Below the pieces are notes generated by a model. It did no database searches. It was not told where the DNA came from and was given only the letters and a program-made list of their open reading frames with translations. Shown here in pieces: positions 34,210-42,064 of a stretch of DNA of 64,000 nucleotides. Every line of letters begins with the position of its first letter. The stretch's first letter is position 1. Source of the DNA: Streptomyces sp. 1222.5 (GTDB lineage Bacteria; Actinomycetota; Actinomycetes; Streptomycetales; Streptomycetaceae); contig NZ_FNSZ01000001.1 in NCBI RefSeq assembly GCF_900105245.1, positions 7,252,001-7,316,000 of the forward strand, read 5' to 3'. A program made the position numbers and the translations under genes.

Positions 34210-35088
34210 GTGACAGCTGACCTCACCGACGTCTTCGAAGCGCACCGGTCCCTGCTCATGGGGGTTGCCTACCGCATGCTGGGACGGGTGGCCGACGCCG
34301 AGGACGTGGTCCAGGACGCCTGGCTGCGCTGGTCCCGTGCCGACCGCACCGAGGTCGGCGAACCGCGCGCCTACCTGGTGCGGGTCATCACCCGGCTGGC
34401 CATCGACCGGCTGCGCCGCACGAAGGCGCACGGCGAGGCGTACGTCGGCCCGTGGCTGCCGGAGCCCTGCGTCACCGAGTTCGGCGGCACCGCCCCCGAC
34501 ACCGCGGAGCGTGCCCTGCTCGCCGACACGGTCTCCCTCGCCGTCCTGGTCGTCCTGGAGTCGCTGTCCCCGCTGGAACGGGCCGTCTTCGTGCTCAGGG
34601 AGGCCTTCGGCTACCCGTACGCCGAGATCGCCGCCCTGCTCGACCGCGGCGAGGCGGCGGTACGGCAGCTCGCCGGGCGGGCCCGCCGGCACGTGGCCGA
34701 ACGACGACCGCGCTACGACGTGGACCCGGTCCAGCGCCGTGACCTGACCGAACGCTTCCTCGCCGCGGCGGGTGAGGGCGACCTGGAGGGCCTGCTGTCC
34801 CTGCTCGCCACGGACGTCCGCCTCGTCGGCGACAGCGGCGGCAAGGCCAAGGCACCGCTGCGGACCCTGCACACCGCGGACAAGGTGGGCCGCTTCCTGA
34901 TCGCCGTGTCGGGCACCGTACCCGAGCTGTCCGTGCGCTTCCTGGAGGTCAACGGCGGTCCCGCCGTGCTGATCCTGTCCGGCGGCAAGCCCGACAGCCT
35001 GATCCAGGTGGACGTCGCCGACGCCCGCGTCAGCACCGTGTACATCGTCCGCAACCCCGACAAGCTGCGGCACCTCGCCGACCACTGA
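34210..35088 (+). CDS. ECF41-type RNA polymerase sigma factor (SigJ-like)
   Basis: 292 residues. Region 2 is AYRMLGRVADAEDVVQDAWLRW and region 4 is LSPLERAVFVLREAFGYPYAEIA, here noted as separate motifs. A C-terminal SnoaL-like domain of about 110 residues follows. The linker motif WLPEP and the C-terminal GDSGGK segment are the hallmarks of the ECF41 group, in which the fused domain takes the place of an anti-sigma factor. The usual neighbouring COE-type partner gene (carboxymuconolactone decarboxylase, oxidoreductase or epimerase) is absent. GTG start at 34210. Confidence 0.9.
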   Translation: MTADLTDVFEAHRSLLMGVAYRMLGRVADAEDVVQDAWLRWSRADRTEVGEPRAYLVRVITRLAIDRLRRTKAHGEAYVGPWLPEPCVTEFGGTAPDTAERALLADTVSLAVLVVLESLSPLERAVFVLREAFGYPYAEIAALLDRGEAAVRQLAGRARRHVAERRPRYDVDPVQRRDLTERFLAAAGEGDLEGLLSLLATDVRLVGDSGGKAKAPLRTLHTADKVGRFLIAVSGTVPELSVRFLEVNGGPAVLILSGGKPDSLIQVDVADARVSTVYIVRNPDKLRHLADH

Positions 35089-35114
35089 GGCGCCTCACCG
35101 AGCCGGACCCCGCG

Positions 35115-35138
35115 AGCCCCCGTCGTGCGACGGGGGCT
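35115..35138 (+). terminator. Intrinsic terminator after the sigma gene
   Basis: AGCCCCCGTCG (35115-35125) pairs perfectly with CGACGGGGGCT (35128-35138), an 11-bp stem with a tight loop, followed by TT. It starts 26 bp past the stop codon. Confidence 0.85.
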
Positions 35139-35227
35139 TTGCCGCGATGTCACGCACACCGCCCATGACGAACGCCTCGTGAACGCTCCACGGCGGACGG
35201 CCGGTACATGACGCAGGGGACCGAGGA

Positions 35228-35262
35228 TTGGTCTTGACCAAGGGTGACGGCAGCCCTATCGT
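35228..35262 (+). promoter_or_regulatory. GntR promoter with dre-like operator over its -35 box
   Basis: TTGACC (35234-35239) and TATCGT (35257-35262) are separated by 17 bp, a near-consensus housekeeping promoter. The inverted repeat TTGGTC-TT-GACCAA (35228-35241) covers the -35. Its core TGGTC-N2-GACCA equals that of the DasR-responsive element of Streptomyces (consensus ACTGGTCTAGACCACT). Autoregulation by the encoded GntR protein, or control by DasR itself, would follow. Seen directly; the regulator is inferred. Confidence 0.75.
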
Positions 35263-35337
35263 CGCAGAGAAGTGCAACAACCTTTAATAAACAAGGGCGC
35301 TAAAAACCGCCGGACCACGGCTCTTGCGGAGGACAGG

Positions 35338-36099
35338 GTGGGGACCACGCAGCTGGAATCGGTGCCGGAACCGAAGTACTGGCATCTCAAGACCGTGCTC
35401 ACCGAGGCACTCGACTCGGAGTTCTCGGTCGGTGAGATCCTGCCCAACGAGCGCGATCTCGCCGCCCGCTTCGGCGTGGCCCGCGCCACGCTCCGCCAGG
35501 CCCTCGAACAGCTCGAGCTGGAAGGCCGCCTGCAGCGCCGGCGCGGCGTCGGCACGACCGTGGCCCCGCCGCGCGTGGGCGTCGCCGTCGGCAGCGAGCA
35601 GCACACCTGGCCGGGGGCCGCGGGAGACGCCTGGCAGCCCGTCGACAGCGCCCAGGAGACCCCGCCCGCCGCGGTCGCCGCCGGCCTGGAGACCGGACCG
35701 GACGACGCCGTGCACACCGTGCGCCGCTCCCGGACGTCCCACGGCCAGCTGGTCGCCACCGAGCTGCTGTACATCCCGGCGGACTCGGTGCCCGACCTCA
35801 CCGCGATCGACGCCCCGTCCGGCCCGGCACGCGCGCGTGCGGTGCTGCGCGAGCTCCAGCGGCTCGAACTGGAGGGGCAGGACCGCGCAGTCGAGCTGGG
35901 GTCCGCCCGTGCGGACGACGCCAGGGAACTCGACCGGCTGCCCGGCTCGCCCGTCCTCGTCGTCACCACCCGCTTCTTCGCGCAGGGCCGCACCGCGGCG
36001 CTGTCCGTGGCGACCTACCGTGCCGACACCTGCCGGCTCACCTTCGGCGACTCGGCCGGCGTCGAAATACACCACGATCCCGAGCGGCAGGCTTCCTGA
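35338..36099 (+). CDS. GntR-family regulator, HutC subfamily (DasR-like)
   Basis: 253 residues: N-terminal winged HTH (ILPNERDLAARFGVARATLR, QALEQLELEGRLQRRRGVGT) and a C-terminal UTRA-type ligand domain (DAVHTVRRSRTSHGQLVATE, LPGSPVLVVTTRFFAQGRTA). HutC members such as DasR bind phosphosugars. I chose the GTG at 35338 because GCGGAGG lies 6 nt upstream; the frame is open to 35272 but that part is the 5' leader. A dre-like site overlaps its promoter. Convergent with a ROK regulator, another sugar-responsive family. Confidence 0.88.
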   Translation: MGTTQLESVPEPKYWHLKTVLTEALDSEFSVGEILPNERDLAARFGVARATLRQALEQLELEGRLQRRRGVGTTVAPPRVGVAVGSEQHTWPGAAGDAWQPVDSAQETPPAAVAAGLETGPDDAVHTVRRSRTSHGQLVATELLYIPADSVPDLTAIDAPSGPARARAVLRELQRLELEGQDRAVELGSARADDARELDRLPGSPVLVVTTRFFAQGRTAALSVATYRADTCRLTFGDSAGVEIHHDPERQAS

Positions 36100-36485
36100 C
36101 CCCTCCGCCGAGCCTCCCGTCGGAGCGTGGGGCGGACTTCCCGAGCCCGTCCGCCCCACGCCCGCGGCACACCGTCGCGCTCCGGAACTCCACCGGGGCG
36201 CGGGGCGTCTGACGGTCCGGCACACCGGCCGTGGACGAGATACCGTCACATCCGTCGCTTCTCGGCCCTGGCCCCGGACGGGCCGACGCACGGACCCCGC
36301 CCGGCGGGACGGTGTACCCGACCCACTCGGCGGCACCCGGCGGCCCGGTGAAGCCGTCCGGCCGGACGACCGGCACACCCCCCCCGCGCTGAAGCAAAAG
36401 CACTGGTCCTCGCACGCAGCAAGGCGCTCCTGGTAACGCCCCGAGCGCCCCGTCCGCGCGGGGCCTCCGGCCGGCCCCGCCCCGG
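36100..36485. other. Intergenic stretch between convergent regulators
   Basis: 386 bp between the GntR and ROK stop codons. It holds the long hairpin at 36125-36161 and a smaller one, GCCCCG-N6-CGGGGC at 36446-36463, that could terminate rok. A C-run (CACCCCCCCC) lies near 36377. No gene seen. Confidence 0.6.
36125..36161 (+). terminator. 13-bp perfect hairpin after the GntR gene
   Basis: GCGTGGGGCGGAC (36125-36137) pairs with GTCCGCCCCACGC (36149-36161) across an 11-nt loop, 25 bp after the stop. No T-run. Confidence 0.75.
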
Positions 36486-37643
36486 TCAGCGGCGGGTCGT
36501 CGCCGCGCCCTCCACCGCGAACAGCTGCGCCTCCACGTGGTCCAGGGCGAGGCGGAGCGCGCCCGTGGCCACGGCGGCCTCGCCCAGCAGCGAGAGCGTC
36601 ACCTGGGGCGGCCGCAGGCAGTAGCGGGCCAGTTCGCGGCGCAGCGGCTCCAGGACACCGTCGAGTCCGGCCGCCCAGCCGCCGATCACGACCAGCTCCG
36701 GATCGAGCGCCAGGACCAGCGCGGCCACGTCGTGCACGAGCCGGTGGTTGAACCGCTCGACCGCCGCCCGCGCCCGCTGGTCGCCGTCCCGCGCCAGCGC
36801 GAACACCTCGGCGACCGCCTGCTCGTCCAACGGGTGCAGCGGCTCGTCGGTGGTCGACAGCAGAGTCTCCGGCGTGGCCTCCCGGCCCAGCAGGTGCAGC
36901 GCGCCGATCTCCCCGGCCGCTCCTCCGTAGCCACGGTGCAGCCGGCCGCCGATCAGCGAACCCGCCCCGGGACTGAGCCCGGCCAGCACGAACACGACGT
37001 CGTCGGTCTCGGTCGCCGCGCCCTTCCAGTGCTCGGCGACGGCCGCCGCGTTGGCGTCGTTCTCCACCAGCACCGGGCACTTGAAGGAGCGGCTGAGCCG
37101 GTCCCCGAGCTTCAGGCCCGTCCACTGCGGCAGGGCCGTGCTCAGCCGAACCGTTCCGTCGGCCTCCACGATGCCCGGGGTGCCCACGCCCACCGCCCGC
37201 AGCGAACCGCGAGCGACCCCGGCCCGCCGCAGCAGCTCGGCGACCGCGCCGCGCAGCCGGTCGAGTCGCTCGTCCGCCGGGGCGGACTCGTCGACGTCCT
37301 TGGCCTGCGCGCCGAGCACCCGCCCGTCCAGGTCGGACAGCAGCGCGGCGACGCGGTGCGGCCCGATCTCCAGGCCCAGCAGATGGCCCGCCTCGGCCCG
37401 GAACCGGAACCGTCGGGCCGGCCGGCCCTGGCGTCGCGTGGTGCCCTCGTCGGCCGCGGTCTCCACGACGAGCCCCGCCTCGATGAGGCCTTCGACCACG
37501 CCCTCCACGGTCGGCCGGGACAGTCCGGTGACCCGGGTGACCTCGGTGAGCGTCGCGCAGTCCGTGGCCCGCAGCGCGTGCAGCACCACCGCGGAATTGA
37601 TCCTTCGCAGCAGCGAGGGATCGCCGCCGGTCAGCTGCCCCAC
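36486..37643 (-). CDS. ROK-family transcriptional regulator
   Basis: 385 residues: N-terminal winged HTH (ATLTEVTRVTGLSRPTVEGV) and a ROK/actin-like domain (LLGLEIGPHRVAALLSDLDG, VGVGTPGIVEADGTV, CPVLVENDANAAAVAEHW). The region where ROK kinases and NagC carry the zinc motif CxCGxxGCxE reads GAAGEIGALHLLGRE and has no cysteines, so zinc binding is lost. This points to a regulator without kinase activity and a diverged sugar site. GTG start with GGAAGG upstream. Confidence 0.88.
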   Translation of the reverse strand: MGQLTGGDPSLLRRINSAVVLHALRATDCATLTEVTRVTGLSRPTVEGVVEGLIEAGLVVETAADEGTTRRQGRPARRFRFRAEAGHLLGLEIGPHRVAALLSDLDGRVLGAQAKDVDESAPADERLDRLRGAVAELLRRAGVARGSLRAVGVGTPGIVEADGTVRLSTALPQWTGLKLGDRLSRSFKCPVLVENDANAAAVAEHWKGAATETDDVVFVLAGLSPGAGSLIGGRLHRGYGGAAGEIGALHLLGREATPETLLSTTDEPLHPLDEQAVAEVFALARDGDQRARAAVERFNHRLVHDVAALVLALDPELVVIGGWAAGLDGVLEPLRRELARYCLRPPQVTLSLLGEAAVATGALRLALDHVEAQLFAVEGAATTRR

Positions 37644-37769
37644 CGTCCGTCCTTCCAGCTCGCGGGCGTGTTTGCCGGATCGTACTCGGCCCGGCGCACC
37701 CCGGCGAGTGCGGGTCGCCCCGGGCCGGGTACCCGCCCTCGACGGCGCACCCGGCCGCCCGCACCCCGG

Positions 37770-38426
37770 TCAGCCCGGCTCGACGAATCCCGACTCGTAC
37801 GCGGCGATGACCGCCTGGGTGCGGTCCCGCGCGCCCAGCTTGGCGAGCACGCCGCTCACATGCGTCTTCACCGTCTCGGTGCCCACGACCAGCTGTTCGG
37901 CGATCTCCGCGTTGGACAGCCCCCGCGCCATGAGCCGCAGCACCTCCGCCTCCCGTTCCGTGAGCCGGGCCCGCTCCAGCGCGACCTCCGCCGGGCGTTC
38001 ATCGTCGCCGTACCGGGCGGCGAGGCGTCGTACGGAGGCGGGGAACAGCAGCGACTCGCCCTCCGCCACGAGTCGTACCGCGTGCACGATCTCGGCCGGC
38101 CGGGCCCGCTTCAGCAAAAACCCGTCGGCACCGGCGCGCAGCGCCTCGTACACGAACTCGTCGTCCTCGAAGGTGGTCACCACCAGGATCTTCGGCGGCT
38201 CGGGCACCGTGCGCAGCACCGCGCGGGTGGCCTCGATGCCGTCCAGCAGCGGCATGCGGACGTCCATCGCGACGACGTCCGGCCGCAGTTGACGCACCAG
38301 CGGGATGACGGCGGCCCCGTCGGCCGCCTCACCGACCACCTCGATGTCGGGCTGGGCCTCCAGAACGGCCCGCAGACCCGCGCGGACCAGGGGTTCGTCG
38401 TCGACGAGGAGTACGGTGACCGGCAT
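37770..38426 (-). CDS. NarL/FixJ-type response regulator
   Basis: 218 residues. The receiver domain carries the acidic pocket VLLVDDEPLV and phospho-acceptor Asp55 in VVAMDVRMP, plus the switch Thr in ILVVTTFED. The LuxR-type HTH is RLTEREAEVLRLMARGLSNA followed by EIAEQLVVGTETVKTHV. It is 14 bp downstream of the sensor kinase gene. Together they probably control the divergent ABC exporter. Confidence 0.95.
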   Translation of the reverse strand: MPVTVLLVDDEPLVRAGLRAVLEAQPDIEVVGEAADGAAVIPLVRQLRPDVVAMDVRMPLLDGIEATRAVLRTVPEPPKILVVTTFEDDEFVYEALRAGADGFLLKRARPAEIVHAVRLVAEGESLLFPASVRRLAARYGDDERPAEVALERARLTEREAEVLRLMARGLSNAEIAEQLVVGTETVKTHVSGVLAKLGARDRTQAVIAAYESGFVEPG

Positions 38427-38440
38427 CCCGCCAGCGTAGA

Positions 38441-39595
38441 TCAACTCAGCGGCAGCTCCGCGCGCACCTGCCAGTCGCCCTCGTCGGGGCCGGTGCGGGC
38501 GGTGCCGCCGAGCAGCGCGGCCCGCTCGCGTATGCCGCGCAGACCGCTGCCCCGGCCGGGGCCGGGCACCGGAGCCGGCAGCGGATTGCGGACCTCCAGG
38601 TCCAGCCGGTCGCCGGTGACCCGGACGCGGACCCGTACCGGGACGGCTCCCGCGTGCCGCAGCACGTTGGTGAGCGCCTCCTGGAGGATGCGGTAGCCCT
38701 CCCGGGACACCGGCCCGGGCAGGGCGGCGACCGGACCGGTCACCTCGGCGTCGACCTTCGCACCGGAGGTCCTGGCCGAATCCAGCAGCCGGCCCGCGTC
38801 GGCCAGGGTGGGTCGGGCGCTCACCGGCCGGTCGGCCTCGCGCAGCACGCCCAGCACCCGCTCCAGGTCCTCCAGGGCGGCCCGGCCGGTCTCCTCGATG
38901 GCGGCCAGCGCACGGTCGGTGAAACCGGGGTCGCCGGCCGCCCGTGCCGCGCCCGCCTGCACCACCGCGACCGTCAGAGCGTGCCCGATCGAGTCGTGCA
39001 ACTCCCGTGCGATGCGAGTGCGTTCGAGCAGCTGCTCGGTGCGCTGCTCCAGGGCGGCCAGCCGCTCGGCGGCGGACGGACCGAGCAGCCGGCGGGCCCC
39101 GGCGGTGGCCAGCGCGCCGAGGCCCACCACCAGGCCGTACAGGACGATCAGGGGGAGCGGGACGAGGAGTCCGTAGGCCCAGTGCGGGCGGACCTCGTCC
39201 AGCAGCGGGGAGTGGGGGTCGGTGTGCCCGCCCGCGAGCCGGCCCAGCTCGTAGGAGAAGACGGGCAGCCACACCGAAGCGAACGCCGTCGGAACGGCGA
39301 GGAGCATCCGCAGCTCGAGCCAGAGCACCGTGCGCCCCCGGTCCCGCCAACTCGCCGACGGCGTCTCCGAGATGCCCGGCTCCTCCTTGCCGGGCGTCAG
39401 CAGCAGCCGGGCCTGGACGCCCTCGCCCACGCGCACGGCGGGTACCAGGCCGACCGGCAGGAGGACGAGCGCGGGCACCCACGGCTTCGACATGTCGATG
39501 AACAGCCACACGCTCTCCATCAGCATGGGCACCCACAGATGCAGCAGCCGGGTGTACGTCGTCCCCCGCAGAAGCGGGCGCAGGCAGCGGACCAT
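38441..39595 (-). CDS. Membrane sensor histidine kinase (HPK7/NarL-partner type)
   Basis: 384 residues with about four N-terminal membrane helices (WVPALVLLPVGLVPAV, LAVPTAFASVWLPVF, LLVPLPLIVLYGLVVGLGAL). The HisKA_3 dimerisation box is RIARELHDSIGHALTVAV with the phospho-His in ELHDS. A short HATPase domain follows (LQEALTNVLRHAG, then GRGSGLRGIRERAALLGG). ATG at 39595 has no clear ribosome site; GTG two codons earlier is possible. Divergent from the ABC ATPase by 108 bp, the usual layout for bacitracin- or antibiotic-type detoxification loci. Confidence 0.92.
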   Translation of the reverse strand: MVRCLRPLLRGTTYTRLLHLWVPMLMESVWLFIDMSKPWVPALVLLPVGLVPAVRVGEGVQARLLLTPGKEEPGISETPSASWRDRGRTVLWLELRMLLAVPTAFASVWLPVFSYELGRLAGGHTDPHSPLLDEVRPHWAYGLLVPLPLIVLYGLVVGLGALATAGARRLLGPSAAERLAALEQRTEQLLERTRIARELHDSIGHALTVAVVQAGAARAAGDPGFTDRALAAIEETGRAALEDLERVLGVLREADRPVSARPTLADAGRLLDSARTSGAKVDAEVTGPVAALPGPVSREGYRILQEALTNVLRHAGAVPVRVRVRVTGDRLDLEVRNPLPAPVPGPGRGSGLRGIRERAALLGGTARTGPDEGDWQVRAELPLS

Positions 39596-39703
39596 GAGCA
39601 CATCGTCGCAGGTGGCACCGGAGACGGACCTCCCCCGCACGGGGGAGGCGGTCCCCACCGGCGGGGGAGGGGCAACCGCCCGCGAAGGGCCAGGCTGTCG
39701 GTC

Positions 39704-40624
39704 ATGTTGAGCATCGACGTACGAGACCTCACCAAGGAGTACGCCGGCCGCCGGGCCGTCGACGGGCTGACCTTCAGTGTGCGCCCCGGCAGTGTCACCG
39801 GCTTCCTCGGCCCCAACGGCGCTGGCAAGTCCACCACCATGCGACTCGTCCTCGGCCTCGACCGGCCCACCTCCGGTACGGCCGTGATCGGCGGCCGCGC
39901 CTACACCGAACTGCGGGATCCGCTGCGCCGGGTGGGCGCCCTGCTCGACGCGCGTGCCGCACACGGCTCCCGCACGGCACACGACCATCTGCGGGCTCTG
40001 GCCGTCAGCAACCGCATCCCGGCCCGGCGGGTCGACACGGTGCTGGAGGAGACCGGACTCGCCGCGGTCGCGGGACGCCGGGTGAAGACGTACTCCCTCG
40101 GCATGCGCCAGCGGCTCGGCATCGCCGCAGCCCTGCTCGGCGACCCCGAGGTGATCCTGCTCGACGAGCCCGCGAACGGCCTCGACCCCGAAGGCATCGT
40201 GTGGATCCGCACGTTGCTGCGCGGGCTCGCCGCAGAGGGCCGTACGGTCCTGGTCGCCAGCCACCTCATGGGCGAGACCGCCGCGTTCGCCGACCACCTG
40301 CTGATCCTCGGCCGGGGCCGCCTGCTCGCCGACACACCGGTGCGGGAGTTCATCGACGCACGCGTGCGGCCCCACGTCCGCGTCCGCAGCACCGATCCCG
40401 TAGTCCTCGGCGCCCTGCTCGCCCGGCACGGGCACGACGCCTCACGCGGCGAGGACGGCAGTTGGACGGTCCGGCACGCGCGCGTGGACGACATCGGCCG
40501 GCTGATGTCCGAGGCGTGTGTCCCTGTCCTCGAACTCGCCGCAGGCGAGGCCACCTTGGAGGAGGCCTACCTCGACCTGACCGCCGCCGAGGCCGAGTTC
40601 ACCGCACAGCCCCAGGAGGCCTGA
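39704..40624 (+). CDS. ABC transporter ATP-binding subunit
   Basis: 306-residue ABC-2-type export ATPase: Walker A FLGPNGAGKSTTM, signature TYSLGMRQRLGIA (LGMRQ variant of LSGGQ), Walker B EVILLDEPANGLDPEG and the switch His in VASHLMGE. The C-terminal extension of about 80 residues is typical of drug/lantibiotic-type exporters. ATG at 39704 lies a few bases downstream of CAGGCT, a possible -10. Two bases separate its stop from the permease start. Confidence 0.94.
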   Translation: MLSIDVRDLTKEYAGRRAVDGLTFSVRPGSVTGFLGPNGAGKSTTMRLVLGLDRPTSGTAVIGGRAYTELRDPLRRVGALLDARAAHGSRTAHDHLRALAVSNRIPARRVDTVLEETGLAAVAGRRVKTYSLGMRQRLGIAAALLGDPEVILLDEPANGLDPEGIVWIRTLLRGLAAEGRTVLVASHLMGETAAFADHLLILGRGRLLADTPVREFIDARVRPHVRVRSTDPVVLGALLARHGHDASRGEDGSWTVRHARVDDIGRLMSEACVPVLELAAGEATLEEAYLDLTAAEAEFTAQPQEA

Positions 40625-40626
40625 CC

Positions 40627-41343
40627 ATGTCGTTCGTCCCCGTGTTCCACTCCGAGTGGATCAAGATCCGTACCCTGCGTTCACTGTGGTGCGCACTCGC
40701 CGGAATCCTCCTGGCCACCGCCGCGTTCTCGGCGCTCGCCTCCGCCGACGCCGACACGGGCGACGCCGACCCGCTGTTCGCGGTGTTCTTCGGCATCAGC
40801 TTCGGGCAGATCGCCGCGATCGCCTTCGGTACGACGGCCGTCTCGTCCGAGTTCCGGGGCGGCGCGCTGGGACTGACACTGGCGGCGGTGCCCGACCGGC
40901 GGCGCTGGTTCGCCGCGAAGGCGACGGCGATCGCCCTGCCCGTGCTGGCGGTCGGCCTGCTCACCGGCCTGGTGACGCTCGTGCTCGGCAAGGCGGTGCT
41001 CGGGAGCGCCGGGCCCGGCTGGACCGAGGGGCTGCGCGGCGCGGTCGGCTGCGGACTCCAGCTCACGCTCATGGCGCTGTTCGCCGCCGGTCTCGCGGCC
41101 GTGCTGCGCAGCGGGGTCGCGACGCTCTCGGTGCTGATCCCGTTCCTGCTGATCGTGTCCTTCGTCGTCGGGGACCTGTCCGGCGGGGTCGCCGACCTCC
41201 TGCCCGACCGGGCCGGCCAGGTCGTCCTGCACAGCACCTGGGACGGCACCCTCGGCCCGTGGACCGGCCTCGCGGTGACCGCACTGTGGACGGCCGCGGC
41301 CCTGCTCGCGGGTGGCTGGTGCCTGAGGAGCCGGGACGTGTGA
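40627..41343 (+). CDS. ABC-2-type transporter permease
   Basis: 238-residue membrane subunit with about six helices (LWCALAGILLATAAFSALAS, GISFGQIAAIAFGTTAVSSE, VLAVGLLTGLVTLVLG, LTLMALFAAGLAAVL). The conserved SSEFRGGALGLTLAAVP loop is typical of ABC-2 permeases paired with this ATPase type. CCAGGAGG precedes the ATG. The substrate may be the signal detected by the divergent two-component system. Confidence 0.9.
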   Translation: MSFVPVFHSEWIKIRTLRSLWCALAGILLATAAFSALASADADTGDADPLFAVFFGISFGQIAAIAFGTTAVSSEFRGGALGLTLAAVPDRRRWFAAKATAIALPVLAVGLLTGLVTLVLGKAVLGSAGPGWTEGLRGAVGCGLQLTLMALFAAGLAAVLRSGVATLSVLIPFLLIVSFVVGDLSGGVADLLPDRAGQVVLHSTWDGTLGPWTGLAVTALWTAAALLAGGWCLRSRDV

Positions 41344-41416
41344 CGGGTCGGCCGCAGCGCCGGGACGTACGACGCCGTGCGCCCGCGACCGCCGGGGGAG
41401 CGCCGGCCGGCCGGGA

Positions 41417-41436
41417 GCCGGGAGCCGGATCCCGGC
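41417..41436 (+). terminator. Hairpin after the ABC permease
   Basis: GCCGGGA (41417-41423) pairs with TCCCGGC (41430-41436) across GCCGGA. It is between two convergent genes. Confidence 0.5.
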
Positions 41437-41485
41437 GCCGCTCGCCGCCCGTCGGCCACCGCCCGGCGAGGCGGTCGGACACCCG

Positions 41486-42064
41486 TCAGTCGGGATCCTG
41501 CGGGGCGAACGCGGCCTGTCGCAGACGGGCGAACTCCTCGGCCATCGTGGCCGCCGTCCAGTGCGCGTTCAGTCCGCTCGGATTGGGCAGCACCCACACC
41601 CTGCTGTCCCCGATGGCCCGCTCCTGCGGGCCCACCCGCGCGGTGCGGTCGCCGAACGCGGACCGGTACGCGGTCACGCCCACGACCGCCAGCCACCTCG
41701 GCCGCAGCTCCGTCACCTTCGCGGTCAGCAGCCGGCCGCCCGCCACGTACTCCTCGGCGGTCAGCTCGTCCGCCCGCGCGGTGGCCCGCGCCACCACGTT
41801 CGTGATGCCGAGACCGTACGACAGCAGCTCGCCCTGCTCGGCCGGCCTCAGCAGCCGCGGGGTGAACCCGGACAGGTGCAGCACGGGCCAGAACCGGTTG
41901 CCGGGGCGGGCGAAGTGGTGGCCCGTCGCCGCTGTCATCAGCCCCGGATTGATCCCACAGAACAGGACGTGGAGGCCGTCCGCGACGACGTCCGGTACGA
42001 GACGGTCGCGGGCGGCCTCCAGCTCCGCCTTGGTGAAGCGGGGCGAGCGGGGGGAGCCGGTCAG
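41486..42064 (-). CDS. mug: G/U mismatch-specific DNA glycosylase
   Basis: 192-residue uracil-DNA glycosylase of the Mug/TDG family, removing uracil or thymine opposite guanine. The active-site motif is VLFCGINPGLMTAATGHHFA and the DNA-intercalation loop is VWVLPNPSGLNAHW. No ATG or GTG precedes the conserved core (FTKAELEAARDRLVP). The best start is CTG at 42064, whose CTGA overlaps the purB stop, so translation is probably coupled to purB. The start is the uncertain part, not the family. Confidence 0.9.
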   Translation of the reverse strand: MTGSPRSPRFTKAELEAARDRLVPDVVADGLHVLFCGINPGLMTAATGHHFARPGNRFWPVLHLSGFTPRLLRPAEQGELLSYGLGITNVVARATARADELTAEEYVAGGRLLTAKVTELRPRWLAVVGVTAYRSAFGDRTARVGPQERAIGDSRVWVLPNPSGLNAHWTAATMAEEFARLRQAAFAPQDPD

